Assembly: GCF_030689745.1 (NCBI RefSeq)
Contig: NZ_JAUYGL010000113.1
Span: 23,657 to 87,656, forward strand
Length of the DNA stretch: 64,000 nt
Origin: Devosia sp.
GTDB taxonomy: Bacteria > Pseudomonadota > Alphaproteobacteria > Rhizobiales > Devosiaceae
Direction: 5' to 3'
This document shows, one piece after another, positions 47,133 to 57,438 of the stretch (its first letter is position 1; each line of letters starts with the position of its first letter). Below the pieces are notes generated by a model. That model was not told the origin of the DNA, did no database searches, and saw only the letters and a list, made by a program, of their open reading frames with translations. The position numbers and the translations under genes were made by a program.

Positions 47133-48560
47133 TCAGACCTTGAAGGCAACGCGCAGGCCACCCCAGTGGCGGCCATTGACGGTAATGGGGGCCGAGCAAT
47201 CCTTCATCAGCGCAAACTGGCTGCCGCCCATGTCGCGCCGATAAGTCTGCAGCAGGAACGGCTTGGTCGAGCGCCCCGCCGACAGCCCGGTGCGATCGTT
47301 GAACATCCGCCGGTTGCGGCAGTTGGCCATGTTCCACACCGGGTCACTGCCCTGAGGCCGCGAATAGATGATGTTGTGGGTCGGCAGATAGCCATTGCGA
47401 TCCACCGCGGCGCAGAAGGCAATGCGCTGGTCAAACTCCAGGACCGGCTCTTGCACCGCCGGCAGGACCTGGTCGGTGAAAGCCGTGAACCGGGTCAGCA
47501 CCTGCTTGGGATCGCTTCCGGCGACCGGGCGATAGTCTTCATCAAACAGATCGGCCATGCTGATCTGCCCGCGTGCCACCGCCGTGGTGAACAGCTCGGC
47601 AATCTCGTCCGCCTTGGTCCGCGCCAGATCGATGAAGTCGGCATCGGCGGTCTCAAAGCCGCTTTCGACCAGAAACAGCATGAAGTCTTCCGAGATCGAC
47701 AGGATCGACTGCGTGCGCTGTTCGGCCTTTTCGAGATGGCCGCGGCCGGCCGCAACACCTTCGGCCAGCGCCGACAGTTCGGTCTGGATGGTGGCAAAGC
47801 CGGCGATGGACTGCTCAACGGGTTGGCTCATGGCGTCGATATCGGTGATCAGCCGATCCACCGAACCCACCAGGGCCTCCAGCGTTGCCGTTGCCTCGGC
47901 GGCAGCCTGGGCATCGGCGATGGTTTGTTCGGCCGCCTGCGAATTGCCCTTGGCCTGGGTCCGCAGGGCGCCGAGGGCCTGGCTGAGATGGGCCATATTG
48001 CTGGTGGTCTGGCCGGAAAATTCATGGATCTGATCGGCCAGTCCCTTGACCGCATTGGCGATGACGGCAAAGCCGCGCCCGGCGTCACCGGCGCGCGCGG
48101 CCTCGACCGATGCGTTGAGCGCCAGCAGTTTGGTTTCCCGGGCAATCTGGGCGATGGCGGTACTGGCGGCTTCCACATTGCGGACCGAGCCAGAGACGCC
48201 ATCGAGCGTGGTCTGGATGTGCATGGCGCCATCGGCCATCATGGCCATGGTCTTGGCGGTGCGCTGCACGGTACCGGCGACCGCCGAAGCACTCTGGTCG
48301 AGCACGGCCCGTACATCGGCTGCCGCCTGCCGGCTGACGCCCATGGTCTGGCTCAGTTGTGCGGTTGCCACATTCATGCTGGCGGCAGCATCCTGGGTGG
48401 CCTCGGCCTGGGTCGCCTGCTGCAGGCTGATTTTGGAGAGATCGGCAATCAGCCCGGCGACGTCGGCGATTTCGACACCCAGACGCCCGGCGCGGTCACC
48501 AATATCGGACTGTGCTCCCGTTGGATGGGTTGGCACGGTGCTGGCAATGATTGCTGACAT
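47133..48560 (-). CDS. Soluble methyl-accepting chemotaxis-like protein
   Basis: This is a 475-residue cytoplasmic chemoreceptor-like protein with no membrane segment. The signalling hairpin tip is at 139-177, in [20 protein letters not shown] and the following [15 protein letters not shown]. Long coiled-coil arms flank it. A C-terminal sensory domain (about 360-475) contains [31 protein letters not shown] and [19 protein letters not shown]. This domain is seen in rhizobial-type receptors but its ligand is unknown to me. No che genes are adjacent. It may sense an intracellular signal. Confidence 0.88.
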   Translation of the reverse strand: MSAIIASTVPTHPTGAQSDIGDRAGRLGVEIADVAGLIADLSKISLQQATQAEATQDAAASMNVATAQLSQTMGVSRQAAADVRAVLDQSASAVAGTVQRTAKTMAMMADGAMHIQTTLDGVSGSVRNVEAASTAIAQIARETKLLALNASVEAARAGDAGRGFAVIANAVKGLADQIHEFSGQTTSNMAHLSQALGALRTQAKGNSQAAEQTIADAQAAAEATATLEALVGSVDRLITDIDAMSQPVEQSIAGFATIQTELSALAEGVAAGRGHLEKAEQRTQSILSISEDFMLFLVESGFETADADFIDLARTKADEIAELFTTAVARGQISMADLFDEDYRPVAGSDPKQVLTRFTAFTDQVLPAVQEPVLEFDQRIAFCAAVDRNGYLPTHNIIYSRPQGSDPVWNMANCRNRRMFNDRTGLSAGRSTKPFLLQTYRRDMGGSQFALMKDCSAPITVNGRHWGGLRVAFKV

Positions 48561-48646
48561 TTTTTCCCCCGCAGCCAGCTTAAAGGGGAAAAGGTAACGA
48601 ATACTTAACCGTGCTGGGGGCAGGCGGGCGGCGGTAGAATCAGGCG

Positions 48647-49867
48647 CTAGAGACGGCGGCCGGCCGCTCTCATCAGCGGGCCACGCCATTGCGCCGGCAT
48701 GGCCAGCACCAGCTTCTTGATGGCCGGGCGCAACAAGCGGTCCCAGACGTTGAGGACCAGCAGACCACGCCGGGTCACCGGCAGGGCGAAGTCCCTGACC
48801 GTGACCGTTTCGGTCGCCCAGGTGAGCTTGTAGGGCATGACCGGCACCATCAGATCGGCACCCCTGAGGCCCTGATCGGCGCATACGTGGATGACTTCAC
48901 CCAGATGCAACTTGCCCGGGCTTTCATCGGAGTTGGAAAAATCGCGGCTGGCGACAAAGGCATAATAGCGCTGGTTGTGGACAAAACCCCATTGCTCGGC
49001 AATGGCTTCGCCCTTGTGCCGCAGCGACATGGCAAGCACGGGCAGGTCGTCACGGCTGGCCAGGGACTGGCAGAATTCGGTGAAGGCGGTGTCGCCAAAA
49101 GCGCGGGAGGTCAGGCCCTGGTCGTTGAGCCGCTCTGCCCGCCCCTTCAGGGTGCGGTTGATGACGCCCAGGCGGTCCTGGGTACTGGCAGCGACGTGAT
49201 GGGTGACGGGGCCGTCGCGCTCAAGGCGATTGCGGGCATTGCGCATGTTCTTGCGCGTCTTGTGATTGATGGTGGCGAAATAGCCGGCAAAATCGGGGAA
49301 GGCGTCGAGCGCTATATAGGGCGCGCCTTCCTGGGTGCCGGTCAGCATGTGGTCAACGGGCATGCCGCTGGCCAGCATGCTGTCGCCGCGCACCTTGAGA
49401 AAGCTCACAGCATCGCAGGGTGCTGCCTTGATGGCGGCGTGCAACAGGCGCGATACGGCATCACCGGGCTGGATGCCGGGGGCGAGCATGACATCGGAAT
49501 ATTGGCTGAAGGCATGACCGAGCGCGGTCAGCACGGTGCGCGCCCGGGTGCGGATGCGCTCCAGGGGCAGCACGGCGACCAGGCGCGAGCCATCCCTGAG
49601 GGTGACGATCACCGGATCAAACCGGACATTGCCGCGCGCCGCCTCGAAGTCGAAGACAGCGCGGGCCCAGGCGCAGCTCTGAAACAGCACGGCGCCGTCG
49701 AGCCGGGCTTCCAGCTCGTGCCACTGCGCGGCAATGAGGTCCAGTGCCGCCCGTGTGCGGACAATGTCGACATGCAGTGCGGACCGCGCCACCGCAATGC
49801 CCGCCGCCTGGGTGGCGGGGGCGGGCTGGTGCGTTTGTGCCCTGATGGCGGCGGTGCCTGACGTCAT
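48647..49867 (-). CDS. GNAT/FemAB-like acetyltransferase
   Basis: The 406-residue protein looks like the double-GNAT (BcsL/FemAB-like) group often annotated as cellulose-biosynthesis acetyltransferases: [57 protein letters not shown], and [20 protein letters not shown]. Members transfer acyl or aminoacyl groups to sugars or lipids. It overlaps the cupin gene upstream by 4 bases, so the two products likely work together. No cellulose synthase genes are visible nearby. Confidence 0.8.
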   Translation of the reverse strand: MTSGTAAIRAQTHQPAPATQAAGIAVARSALHVDIVRTRAALDLIAAQWHELEARLDGAVLFQSCAWARAVFDFEAARGNVRFDPVIVTLRDGSRLVAVLPLERIRTRARTVLTALGHAFSQYSDVMLAPGIQPGDAVSRLLHAAIKAAPCDAVSFLKVRGDSMLASGMPVDHMLTGTQEGAPYIALDAFPDFAGYFATINHKTRKNMRNARNRLERDGPVTHHVAASTQDRLGVINRTLKGRAERLNDQGLTSRAFGDTAFTEFCQSLASRDDLPVLAMSLRHKGEAIAEQWGFVHNQRYYAFVASRDFSNSDESPGKLHLGEVIHVCADQGLRGADLMVPVMPYKLTWATETVTVRDFALPVTRRGLLVLNVWDRLLRPAIKKLVLAMPAQWRGPLMRAAGRRL

Positions 49868-50820
49868 TTGCTGAAGCTATAGGCTTCGATGTCGCGAATG
49901 CCTTCGGGGGCCGTGGGATCCACGCGGAAGTCGACCGTGTAGACCTTCTTCTTTTGCGGGTTCAGCGGGGTGAACTTGACCACGCCGGCCAGCGCCAGCT
50001 TGGCCAGGTAGGACAGACCGCTGACATTCTGGTCCAGCTTGTGCAGGCCCATCTTGCGCAAGATGCCATTGGCATAGTTGACGGCGTAATGGCGGCGCAG
50101 CCCGTCCGTCCAGTGTTCGGTCGTGAAGCTGACATTGAGCATGTTTTCATTGACCACGCGGTGCGGCCCGTTGAGCGGCCAGTGCGCCATCTTGCCCGCT
50201 TCGAGCATGTGCACTTCGGCGTAATCATCAAACCAGGCTTCAAACGGCATGTCGGTTTCGCGGGCCTGCCCCAGGATCAGGTTCTCCAGTGCGGGCTGGG
50301 ACAGGAAGGGCGGGGTGTTCGGGTAAATATAGACCTTCTTGGTGCCGCGCACCTGCCACAGACACTGGCCGGGCACATCGGCGTGATACTTCACCGAAAC
50401 ATTGGGCGACGAGATCAGCAGGGTCATATTGCGCTTGTAGCTGATGAAGCCGGGCACGCGCGCCTCGAACTCGTCATAGAGTGCATTGAGCATCTCGCCA
50501 TAGGCGGGATCGGTCCGGCCCGGTCGGGTCAGGTTGACCCAGATATTGCCGGTGCGCACAATCTCGAGCACCTCGGCGCCGGAAAGGTCCTTGATCTCGC
50601 CTTCGCGGCGCTTGGGCGGATTGCCCGGAGTCTTCTGCGAGTAATTGACGTGATAGTCCTCGCGTGGCGCGGCATCAATCAGGCGCGCCAGTGCCTCGTC
50701 GGTGAACAGCGGTGAGTTGGCCAGGCTGTGACTGAGGGCCAGAGTGTGCTTGCCAAACAGCGCGGGAAAATGCGGCTGCCAGTCGGTAATGATCTGATCG
50801 GTACGCATGGGCATGTTCAT
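49864..50820 (-). CDS. Cupin/JmjC-like 2-oxoglutarate oxygenase family protein
   Basis: This 318-residue protein contains a JmjC-type double-stranded beta-helix. The putative Fe(II) ligands are His and Asp of VKYHADVPGQCLWQVRGTKK and the later His of WPLNGPHRVVNENMLNVSF. The KVYIYPNTPP segment follows, as in JmjC-like cupins. Substrates of such bacterial proteins are usually unknown; hydroxylation of a protein or lipid is a reasonable guess. A GGAG ribosome-binding site precedes the ATG at 50820. It is translationally coupled to the downstream GNAT/FemAB-like gene. Confidence 0.75.
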   Translation of the reverse strand: MNMPMRTDQIITDWQPHFPALFGKHTLALSHSLANSPLFTDEALARLIDAAPREDYHVNYSQKTPGNPPKRREGEIKDLSGAEVLEIVRTGNIWVNLTRPGRTDPAYGEMLNALYDEFEARVPGFISYKRNMTLLISSPNVSVKYHADVPGQCLWQVRGTKKVYIYPNTPPFLSQPALENLILGQARETDMPFEAWFDDYAEVHMLEAGKMAHWPLNGPHRVVNENMLNVSFTTEHWTDGLRRHYAVNYANGILRKMGLHKLDQNVSGLSYLAKLALAGVVKFTPLNPQKKKVYTVDFRVDPTAPEGIRDIEAYSFSK

Positions 50821-51090
50821 GGGCGGCTCCAGGATGTGCAAGGCGGGCGCCGTTGCCTGTCCGGGCCGCAGTTAGCGCAAAACAGCGGCTCTGGCGCGCT
50901 CGGATTGGTGCGCTAGTTAAATACCCATGAAAGAGGAAACCGTTAACAGGCGTGGTCAAATTCTTACATTGGCGGCGTGAAAACCGCCCGCCCGGAATGG
51001 CCTGCCGTCTGCTGGCCAGCGGGCCACTGGCAATTTTTGGCGGCTTGCGCCATATAGGGATATTCCTTCCAATCACGGGCGAGGCAGACT

Positions 51091-51966
51091 GTGAGCGGCG
51101 TGCCGTTTCTCAAGATGAACGGGCTGGGCAACCAGATCATCGTAGTCGATATGCGCGGTCGCGCGGATCGGGTGACGCCGGCTGCGGCCATCGCCATCAA
51201 TGGCACCGAGGGGACCAGGTTCGACCAGATCATGGCCATTCATGATCCGCGCACACCGGGCACCGCCAATTACATCGAGATCATCAATTCCGATGGCAGC
51301 CGCGCCCAGGCCTGCGGCAATGGCATGCGCTGCGTGGTGCAGGTGCTGACTGCCGAGCAGGGCGCGCAGCGCTTTACCTTCGAGACGGTGGCGGGACTGT
51401 TGTTCGGCGAGGCGCAGGCCGACGGCATGATCACTGTCGACATGGGCACACCCAAGCTGGCCTGGTACGATATTCCGCTGGCCGAAGAATTTGCCGATAC
51501 GCGCAAGATCGAGCTGCAGATCGGGCCCATCGATGCGCCGGTGCTGCATTCGCCTTCGGTGGCCTCGATGGGCAATCCGCATGCCACCTTCTGGGTGGCC
51601 GACGATGTGTGGAGCTACGCGCTGGAGCGGTTTGGGCCGATGCTGGAGAACCATCCCATTTTTCCCGAGCGCGCCAATATTTCGCTGGCCCAGGTGGTGG
51701 CGCCGGACAAGATCATCCTGCGCACCTGGGAGCGGGGCGCCGGGCTGACCGAGGCCTGCGGCACGGCGGCCTGTGCGGCGGTGGTCAATGGCGCGCGCAC
51801 ACGGCGTACCGCCCGGGCTGCTACCGTGACCGTGCCGGGCGGCGATCTGCATGTCGCGTGGCGCGACGATGACCATGTGGTGCTGACCGGCCCGGCCGAA
51901 CGGGAATGGACCGGCACGCTCGATCCGGCCACGGGCGCCTGGGTGCGCGACGAGGTTGCGGCCTGA
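51091..51966 (+). CDS. dapF: Diaminopimelate epimerase
   Basis: DapF converts LL- to meso-diaminopimelate for lysine and peptidoglycan. The 291-residue protein has [15 protein letters not shown], the first catalytic cysteine in [22 protein letters not shown], and the second in [18 protein letters not shown]. The start is GTG with GAGG upstream. It overlaps mtaB by one base in TGATG, and begins a dapF-mtaB-ftsY-yciB series typical of Rhizobiales. The 270 bases upstream, divergent to the cupin gene, must contain its promoter. Confidence 0.97.
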   Translation: MSGVPFLKMNGLGNQIIVVDMRGRADRVTPAAAIAINGTEGTRFDQIMAIHDPRTPGTANYIEIINSDGSRAQACGNGMRCVVQVLTAEQGAQRFTFETVAGLLFGEAQADGMITVDMGTPKLAWYDIPLAEEFADTRKIELQIGPIDAPVLHSPSVASMGNPHATFWVADDVWSYALERFGPMLENHPIFPERANISLAQVVAPDKIILRTWERGAGLTEACGTAACAAVVNGARTRRTARAATVTVPGGDLHVAWRDDDHVVLTGPAEREWTGTLDPATGAWVRDEVAA

Positions 51967-53231
51967 TGGCGGTGGAGACACTGACATTTGGCTGCCGGTT
52001 GAATGCCTATGAGGCTGAGGTGATGAAGGTCGAGGCCGAAAAGGCCGGGCTCGACAATGCCATCATCATCAATACCTGCGCGGTGACGGCCGAGGCCGTG
52101 CGCCAGGCCAGGCAGGCGGTGCGCAAGGCACGGCGCGACAATCCGGCGGCCCGTATCATTGTTACCGGCTGCGCCGCCCAGACCGAGGCGCGCAGCTTTG
52201 GCGAGATGGCCGAGGTCGATCTGGTGATCGGCAATCATGACAAGATGCAGGCGGCCAGCTACGCACCCATGGTGTTCGGCACCCCGCTCAACGACAAGGT
52301 GCAGGTCAACGACATCATGAGCGTGCGGGAAACCGCGGGCCATCTGATCGAGGGCATGGATGGACGCACGCGCGCCTTTGTCCAGGTGCAGAATGGCTGC
52401 GATCATCGCTGTACCTTCTGCATCATTCCCTTTGGCCGCGGCCCGTCGCGCTCGGTGCCGATGGGGTTGGTGGTCGAGCAGGTCAAGAAGCTGGTCGGCA
52501 ATGGCTATGGCGAGGTGGTGCTCACCGGGGTCGATATTACCTCCTATGGCCCCGACCTACCGGGCGCGCCGACGCTGGGCAAGCTGACCCAGTCGATCCT
52601 GCGCCACGTCCCCGATCTGCCACGGCTGCGGATTTCCTCGATCGACAGCATTGAAGCCGATGAGGCGCTCTATGACGCGGTGGCCAGCGAGCACCGGCTG
52701 ATGCCGCATATGCATTTGTCACTGCAATCGGGCGATGACATGATTCTCAAGCGCATGAAGCGCCGGCATAGCCGCGCCGATGCCTTGGCCATCATGGCCA
52801 AGCTGCGGGCCCTGCGGCCCGATATGGTGTTTGGCGCCGACATCATTGCCGGCTTTCCCACCGAGGACGCGGCGATGTTTGCCAATACGCTGGCCATTGT
52901 CAGCGAGGCCGATCTGACGCATCTGCATGTTTTTCCCTATTCGCCGCGCCAGGGCACACCCGCCGCGCGCATGCCGCAGGTCAGCCAGACGGTCGCCAGG
53001 GACCGTGCGAGGCAGTTGCGGGCCGTCGGCGCGGCGCAGTTCCGGGCGCTCTGCGCCAGCCGCGTTGGCCAGATCGAACAGGTGCTGATAGAGCATGACG
53101 GGCTGGGCCGCAGCGAGCAGTTCGTGCCGGTCAGCGTGCCGGGGGCGCAGCCGGGAACACTGCTGGCGGTGCGGGTTACCGGTGTGGCCAGGGATGGTCT
53201 GGTCGGCGAAGCGGTGCGTGACGCTGCCTGA
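51966..53231 (+). CDS. mtaB: tRNA t6A37 methylthiotransferase MtaB
   Basis: MtaB is a radical-SAM enzyme that makes ms2t6A37 in tRNAs. The 421-residue protein has an N-terminal UPF0004 domain (GCRLNAYEAEVMKVEAEKAG, NTCAVTAEAVRQARQAVRKA, ITGCAAQTEA-like VTGCAAQTEAR) with three cluster cysteines, and the SAM cluster in NGCDHRCTFCIIPFGRG. A C-terminal region after about 360 corresponds to TRAM-like sequence. The start is the ATG overlapping the dapF stop; upstream reading into dapF is not conserved. Confidence 0.94.
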   Translation: MAVETLTFGCRLNAYEAEVMKVEAEKAGLDNAIIINTCAVTAEAVRQARQAVRKARRDNPAARIIVTGCAAQTEARSFGEMAEVDLVIGNHDKMQAASYAPMVFGTPLNDKVQVNDIMSVRETAGHLIEGMDGRTRAFVQVQNGCDHRCTFCIIPFGRGPSRSVPMGLVVEQVKKLVGNGYGEVVLTGVDITSYGPDLPGAPTLGKLTQSILRHVPDLPRLRISSIDSIEADEALYDAVASEHRLMPHMHLSLQSGDDMILKRMKRRHSRADALAIMAKLRALRPDMVFGADIIAGFPTEDAAMFANTLAIVSEADLTHLHVFPYSPRQGTPAARMPQVSQTVARDRARQLRAVGAAQFRALCASRVGQIEQVLIEHDGLGRSEQFVPVSVPGAQPGTLLAVRVTGVARDGLVGEAVRDAA

Positions 53232-53249
53232 AAGTTAAGAAAGTCCACG

Positions 53250-54491
53250 ATGACCGACAAGAAGCCGGGATTTTTCAAGCGTCTGTTTGGTAGCGATGCG
53301 CCAGCGCCTGTTGAGCCAGCAGCGCCAGCCGACGATACCATTGCGCCCGCCGTGCCGGCGGTGACGCCGGATGCGGTCGCGCCGGAGCCGGCACCCGAGC
53401 CAGTACCCGAACCCAGTGCAACGCCTGAGCCGGATCCTGTCGCCGCTCCCGACCATGTGCCGCTGCCGGGCCCGCCGGAAACGACGCCTGACTATGTCGA
53501 AGCGATTGAAGAGAAGGCGGCGCAGGCGGCGAGTGTCGCCGCCATCGAGACACCAGCGGATTCCCCGGCAGAGGCAAAGGGCTGGTTCGCGCGGCTGGCT
53601 TCGGGGCTGAAGCGGTCGTCCGATCAGCTGACGGGCTCGATCACCTCGGTGTTCACCAAGCGCAAGCTCGACAATGCGACGCTCGAAGAGCTTGAGGACG
53701 TGCTGATCCAGGCCGATCTGGGCATTGAAACCGCAACCACCATCACGGACACGCTGCGGCGCGACCGGTTCGACCGCGATGTGTCGGGCGAAGATGTGCG
53801 CGCGGTGCTGGCCGCCGAAGTCGAAAAAGTGCTGGGCCCGGTGGCCCGGCCGCTGGAGATCGACGCCAGCCAGAAGCCCTTCATCATCCTGATGATCGGG
53901 GTCAATGGCTCGGGCAAGACCACGACAATCGGCAAGCTGGCGCAGAAATTTGCCAATGAGGGCAAATCGGTGATGCTGGCGGCAGGCGATACCTTCCGGG
54001 CGGCAGCGATCGAACAATTGCAGATCTGGGGCGACCGCACCGGCGCGACCGTGGTGTCACGGCCAGCCGGCTCCGATGCGTCGGGGCTGGCCTTTGACGC
54101 GGTGACCCAGGCGCGTGCCGAAGCGCGGGACGTGCTGATCATCGACACGGCCGGCCGCTTGCAGAACCGCGACGAGCTGATGAATGAGCTGGAAAAGGTC
54201 ATTCGCGTCATCAAGAAGGTCGACCCGGGCGCGCCCCATGCCACGCTGCTGACGCTGGACGCCACCACCGGGCAGAATGCGCTCAAGCAGGTGGAGATCT
54301 TTGGCCAGCGCGCCGGGGTCACCGGGCTGGTGATGACCAAGCTCGACGGCACGGCACGCGGCGGCATTCTGGTGGCAATCGCCAGCAAGTTTGGCCTGCC
54401 GGTACACTTTATCGGCGTCGGCGAAGGGGTGGGTGACCTCGAGGCTTTTACCGCCGCCGAGTTTGCCCAGGCCATTGCCGGGCGCGACTAG
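53250..54491 (+). CDS. ftsY: Signal recognition particle receptor FtsY
   Basis: FtsY receives Ffh-ribosome complexes at the inner membrane. Residues 1-100 are an acidic, Ala/Pro-rich A domain with repeated PEP-like units; the N domain is about 110-200; the G domain has GVNGSGKTTTIGKLA at about 217-231, DTFRAAAIEQL, IDTAGRLQNRDELMN and TKLDGTARGG. The start MTDKKPGFFKRLFG has the amphipathic membrane-binding helix typical of the family. It lies 18 bases after mtaB. Confidence 0.97.
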   Translation: MTDKKPGFFKRLFGSDAPAPVEPAAPADDTIAPAVPAVTPDAVAPEPAPEPVPEPSATPEPDPVAAPDHVPLPGPPETTPDYVEAIEEKAAQAASVAAIETPADSPAEAKGWFARLASGLKRSSDQLTGSITSVFTKRKLDNATLEELEDVLIQADLGIETATTITDTLRRDRFDRDVSGEDVRAVLAAEVEKVLGPVARPLEIDASQKPFIILMIGVNGSGKTTTIGKLAQKFANEGKSVMLAAGDTFRAAAIEQLQIWGDRTGATVVSRPAGSDASGLAFDAVTQARAEARDVLIIDTAGRLQNRDELMNELEKVIRVIKKVDPGAPHATLLTLDATTGQNALKQVEIFGQRAGVTGLVMTKLDGTARGGILVAIASKFGLPVHFIGVGEGVGDLEAFTAAEFAQAIAGRD

Positions 54492-54576
54492 CCCTAATCT
54501 GACCACGCTTGGTGCCTAGCACACCTTGCATGCCGGGGCCGCTACCCTCACATTGCCCCGACGCTGAACCGAGAAA

Positions 54577-55215
54577 ATGTCCATGTCCGAAAAAGCCAAG
54601 ACCGAGCACGCTGAACCCGAGGTCAATTGGGATGAACTGCGTCCGCAGCTGATCAAGATGGCGCTCGAGCTTGGGCCCCTGGTGGTGTTCTTCATCGTCA
54701 ATGCGCGGGTTGATATTTTCGCTGCGACCGCCTGGTTCATGGGCGCGATGGTGATTTCGCTGGTCTTGAGCAAGGCGATCCTGAAAAAGATCGCCGTGAT
54801 GCCGCTCGTGACCGGCGCCGTGGTGCTGGTGTTTGGCGGGCTGACACTGTGGCTGCAGGACGACACCTTCATCAAGGTCAAGCCGACCATCACCAATGGG
54901 CTGTTTGCCGGCGTGCTGCTGGGCGGGCTGCTGTTCAAGCACTCGCTGCTGAAATATGTGTTTGGCGATGTCTACAAGCTCAAGCCCGAGGGCTGGAGCA
55001 AGCTGACCCTGAACTGGGGCCTGTTCTTTGTGGCGCTGGCCATCATCAATGAAGTGCTGTGGCGCAATTTCTCGACCGATTTCTGGGTGACGTTCAAGGT
55101 GTGGGGCGTGATGCCGCTGACCATAGCCTTTTCGATCAGTCAGCTGTCGCTGCTCAACAAATACGCGCCCCCCGATGAGCCGCACCACGTGCCGCCGATC
55201 GTCGTCGATAGCTGA
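54577..55215 (+). CDS. yciB: Inner-membrane septation protein YciB (IspZ)
   Basis: YciB is an inner-membrane protein that links cell-envelope synthesis to division. The 212-residue protein has five or six hydrophobic helices after a charged N-terminus, with [40 protein letters not shown] and [20 protein letters not shown] as family blocks. It follows ftsY by 85 bases. The yciB position next to ftsY is common in alphaproteobacteria. Confidence 0.94.
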   Translation: MSMSEKAKTEHAEPEVNWDELRPQLIKMALELGPLVVFFIVNARVDIFAATAWFMGAMVISLVLSKAILKKIAVMPLVTGAVVLVFGGLTLWLQDDTFIKVKPTITNGLFAGVLLGGLLFKHSLLKYVFGDVYKLKPEGWSKLTLNWGLFFVALAIINEVLWRNFSTDFWVTFKVWGVMPLTIAFSISQLSLLNKYAPPDEPHHVPPIVVDS

Positions 55216-55238
55216 GGCCTGTCAGCCACCGGCAGCAA

Positions 55239-55643
55239 TCAGCCGAACAGGCCGATGACCGCGCCGGATATCAGCAGGACGCCGAGCAGATAGCCGCCAT
55301 CAATGAAGGTGCGCATCCAGGGGGCGCCCTCATAGCGATGGTTGAGCACCATGGATGTCAGCACAAAGCCCAGCCACATGGTGGCGCCAACGATCAGGCC
55401 ATTGGTCAGATTGGTTGCGCCGGTCACCGCCGGCGTCAGCAGGGCAATGAAATAGGCCATGACGAAGATGCACAGCACCGACCACAGATAGGGCGCGACG
55501 TCAGAGCGGTCGATATCGTCCATCTCCTTGCCGATGGAAGCGACCCACTGCCTGGCCAGCACCATGTACCAGGCGGCACCAAAGGCCCAGGCGACGACAG
55601 TGGCCAGAATGACGGCCAGCCAGTTTACCTCGAGATATGACAT
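55239..55643 (-). CDS. DUF1761 membrane protein
   Basis: This 134-residue protein has four predicted helices and a DUF1761 pattern: NWLAVILATVVAWAFGAAWY near the start, GATMWLGFVLTSMVLNHRYEG in the middle and a glycine-rich final helix. Function is unknown. It converges with yciB, and is on the same strand as the EVE-yciI-gpsA-tsaD group. Confidence 0.85.
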   Translation of the reverse strand: MSYLEVNWLAVILATVVAWAFGAAWYMVLARQWVASIGKEMDDIDRSDVAPYLWSVLCIFVMAYFIALLTPAVTGATNLTNGLIVGATMWLGFVLTSMVLNHRYEGAPWMRTFIDGGYLLGVLLISGAVIGLFG

Positions 55644-55711
55644 CGATTTTCTCCCCCAGAGTGAACGCTGCCGGCAAGCCTAGCGCTGGCTTGTCCGCTT
55701 GGGTAGGGGGC

Positions 55712-56146
55712 TCAGAGCCCGCCCATCTTGCACAGCAGCGCCCATTCTTGGGGGCTGACCTTGGAGACCGAGAGGCGCGAGAGCTTGACCAGTTCAAGCT
55801 CGGCCAGCTCGGGCGTCGCCTTGATCGTGGCCAGGGTGACCGGCCTGGGCAGCGGCTTGATGGCGGCGACGTCGACACAGTCCCACACCACCTCGCCCTT
55901 GGCGTTGCGCTCGCCGGTGCTGTCGGGGTGGGCGGCGGCGACCACCTGCATGATGCCGACGATCTCCTTACCGATATTGGAGTGATAGAAAAAGGCTTCA
56001 TCGCCCAGGGCCATGGCGCGCATATTGTTGCGCGCCGCGTAATTGCGCACGCCGGTCCATTCCTCGGGCTCGTTGCGGGCGGTCTTGGCCTGCAGATCGG
56101 CAAAGGAAAACACGTCCGGCTCGGACTTCATCAGCCAATAGGCCAT
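55712..56146 (-). CDS. EVE domain protein
   Basis: The 144-residue protein is a lone EVE (PUA-like) domain: MAYWLMKSEPDVFSFADLQ, TGVRNYAARNNMRAMALGDEA, FFYHSNIGKEIVGIMQVV. EVE domains bind modified bases in nucleic acids; the free-standing form in Proteobacteria has been linked to tRNA or DNA modification reading. It begins 4 bases after the yciI stop, so it is in the tsaD-gpsA-yciI-EVE transcript. Confidence 0.92.
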   Translation of the reverse strand: MAYWLMKSEPDVFSFADLQAKTARNEPEEWTGVRNYAARNNMRAMALGDEAFFYHSNIGKEIVGIMQVVAAAHPDSTGERNAKGEVVWDCVDVAAIKPLPRPVTLATIKATPELAELELVKLSRLSVSKVSPQEWALLCKMGGL

Positions 56147-56150
56147 GGCT

Positions 56151-56444
56151 TTAGTCCTTCGTGACCATGTGGTTGATGGCCAAGTTCCAGTGCTTGACCT
56201 CCCAGGAGGCAAATACCCCTTCGGTCACAAAGGGATCGGCGGCAAACAGGGCCTTGGCCTGTTCCAGGCTGTCGGCTTCAAGCACCATGACCGAGCCTTC
56301 GGCCTGGTCGTTCTCGTCCCAAAGCGCGCCGGCCAGCCGGAGCTTTTCCCCCAGGGAGGCGAGGTGTTCGAGATGGGTGGGACGGACCGCAAGGCGGTGT
56401 TCGAGGCCGCCTGGCTTGTCCTTGCCGATAAATACAAACAGCAT
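56151..56444 (-). CDS. YciI family protein
   Basis: This 97-residue protein has a ferredoxin-like YCII fold: LFVFIGKDKPGGLEHRLAVR, HLASLGEKLRLAGAL, and GSVMVLEADSLEQAKALFAA. Members may have lyase or dehydrochlorinase-type activity, with a His-Asp pair; the exact role is unknown. It lies 7 bases downstream of gpsA and 4 bases before the EVE gene, an arrangement common in Rhizobiales. Confidence 0.9.
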   Translation of the reverse strand: MLFVFIGKDKPGGLEHRLAVRPTHLEHLASLGEKLRLAGALWDENDQAEGSVMVLEADSLEQAKALFAADPFVTEGVFASWEVKHWNLAINHMVTKD

Positions 56445-56451
56445 GTTTTCT

Positions 56452-57438
56452 CTAGTCCTCGCGTTTGAGCGGACGGGCCATCAGGCCCGCAACCACGGTA
56501 GCTATATTGGCTTGGCCGCTGAGCACAGCGTGCACGGCGGCAATCAGGGGGGCATCGACATGAAGGCTATTGGCCAGCGCGTCGGCGACCGGGGTGGTGG
56601 CGACACCCTCGGCCAGCTTGGCGCCCGACGCAATGATCTGTTCGACCGATTGACCGCGGCCCAGGGCCATGCCGAACTGGTAATTGCGCGACTGCACCGA
56701 GGTGCAGGTCAGCGTCAGATCGCCCAGGCCGGCCAGCCCGGTCAGCGTGGTGGCCGAACCGCCCATGGCCTTGACCATGCGGGCCATTTCGGCAAAAGCG
56801 CGGGCGATCAGGGCGGAGCGGGCCGAGGCGCCGAGGCCGGCGCCCTCAATGGCGCCGCAGGCCAGGGCATAGACGTTCTTCAGCGCCCCGGCGACTTCCA
56901 CGCCAATGCGGTCGTCGCTGGCATAGGGGCGAAAGCTGGGACCGGCCAGCGCGGCAGCCAGTTCGGAGGTATGATCGGCGTCATCGCCGGCCAGGGTGAC
57001 GGCGGTGGGGCGACCGGCAGCAACGTCGGCAGCAAAGCTGGGCCCGGACAGGACATAGGGAATGGCGTCGGGCGCCATATCGATCAGGATTTCGCTCTGG
57101 CGGTCCAGCGTACCGGTCTCCAGCCCCTTGGCGGAGAGGATAACCGGCCGGTCCGCCAGCAATGCCGGATCAAGCGCACCCAGCGCGGCGCGGGTCGATT
57201 GGGCGGGCACGGCCAGAATGATGATATCGGCTGGCGCTGGCTGGGTGCTGGCCGTGATCGCCTCGTGCAGGATCTGGCCACCGAGATAGCGCTGATTGGT
57301 GTGGGCTATATTGATCTCGTCGGCCTGCGCCGCATCGCGGACCACAAGGCGCACCGTGCGGCCCGCCATGGCCGCAGCCTGCGCCAGCGCCGTGCCCCAG
57401 GCGCCGCCGCCAATCACCAGAACCGAATCAAGCGACAT
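56452..57438 (-). CDS. gpsA: Glycerol-3-phosphate dehydrogenase [NAD(P)+]
   Basis: GpsA reduces dihydroxyacetone phosphate to glycerol-3-phosphate for phospholipid synthesis. The 328-residue protein has the Rossmann motif [56 protein letters not shown], the catalytic-lysine region [17 protein letters not shown], and [20 protein letters not shown]. Its start lies inside the tsaD 3' end (11-base overlap), so it is translated downstream of tsaD. Confidence 0.97.
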   Translation of the reverse strand: MSLDSVLVIGGGAWGTALAQAAAMAGRTVRLVVRDAAQADEINIAHTNQRYLGGQILHEAITASTQPAPADIIILAVPAQSTRAALGALDPALLADRPVILSAKGLETGTLDRQSEILIDMAPDAIPYVLSGPSFAADVAAGRPTAVTLAGDDADHTSELAAALAGPSFRPYASDDRIGVEVAGALKNVYALACGAIEGAGLGASARSALIARAFAEMARMVKAMGGSATTLTGLAGLGDLTLTCTSVQSRNYQFGMALGRGQSVEQIIASGAKLAEGVATTPVADALANSLHVDAPLIAAVHAVLSGQANIATVVAGLMARPLKRED

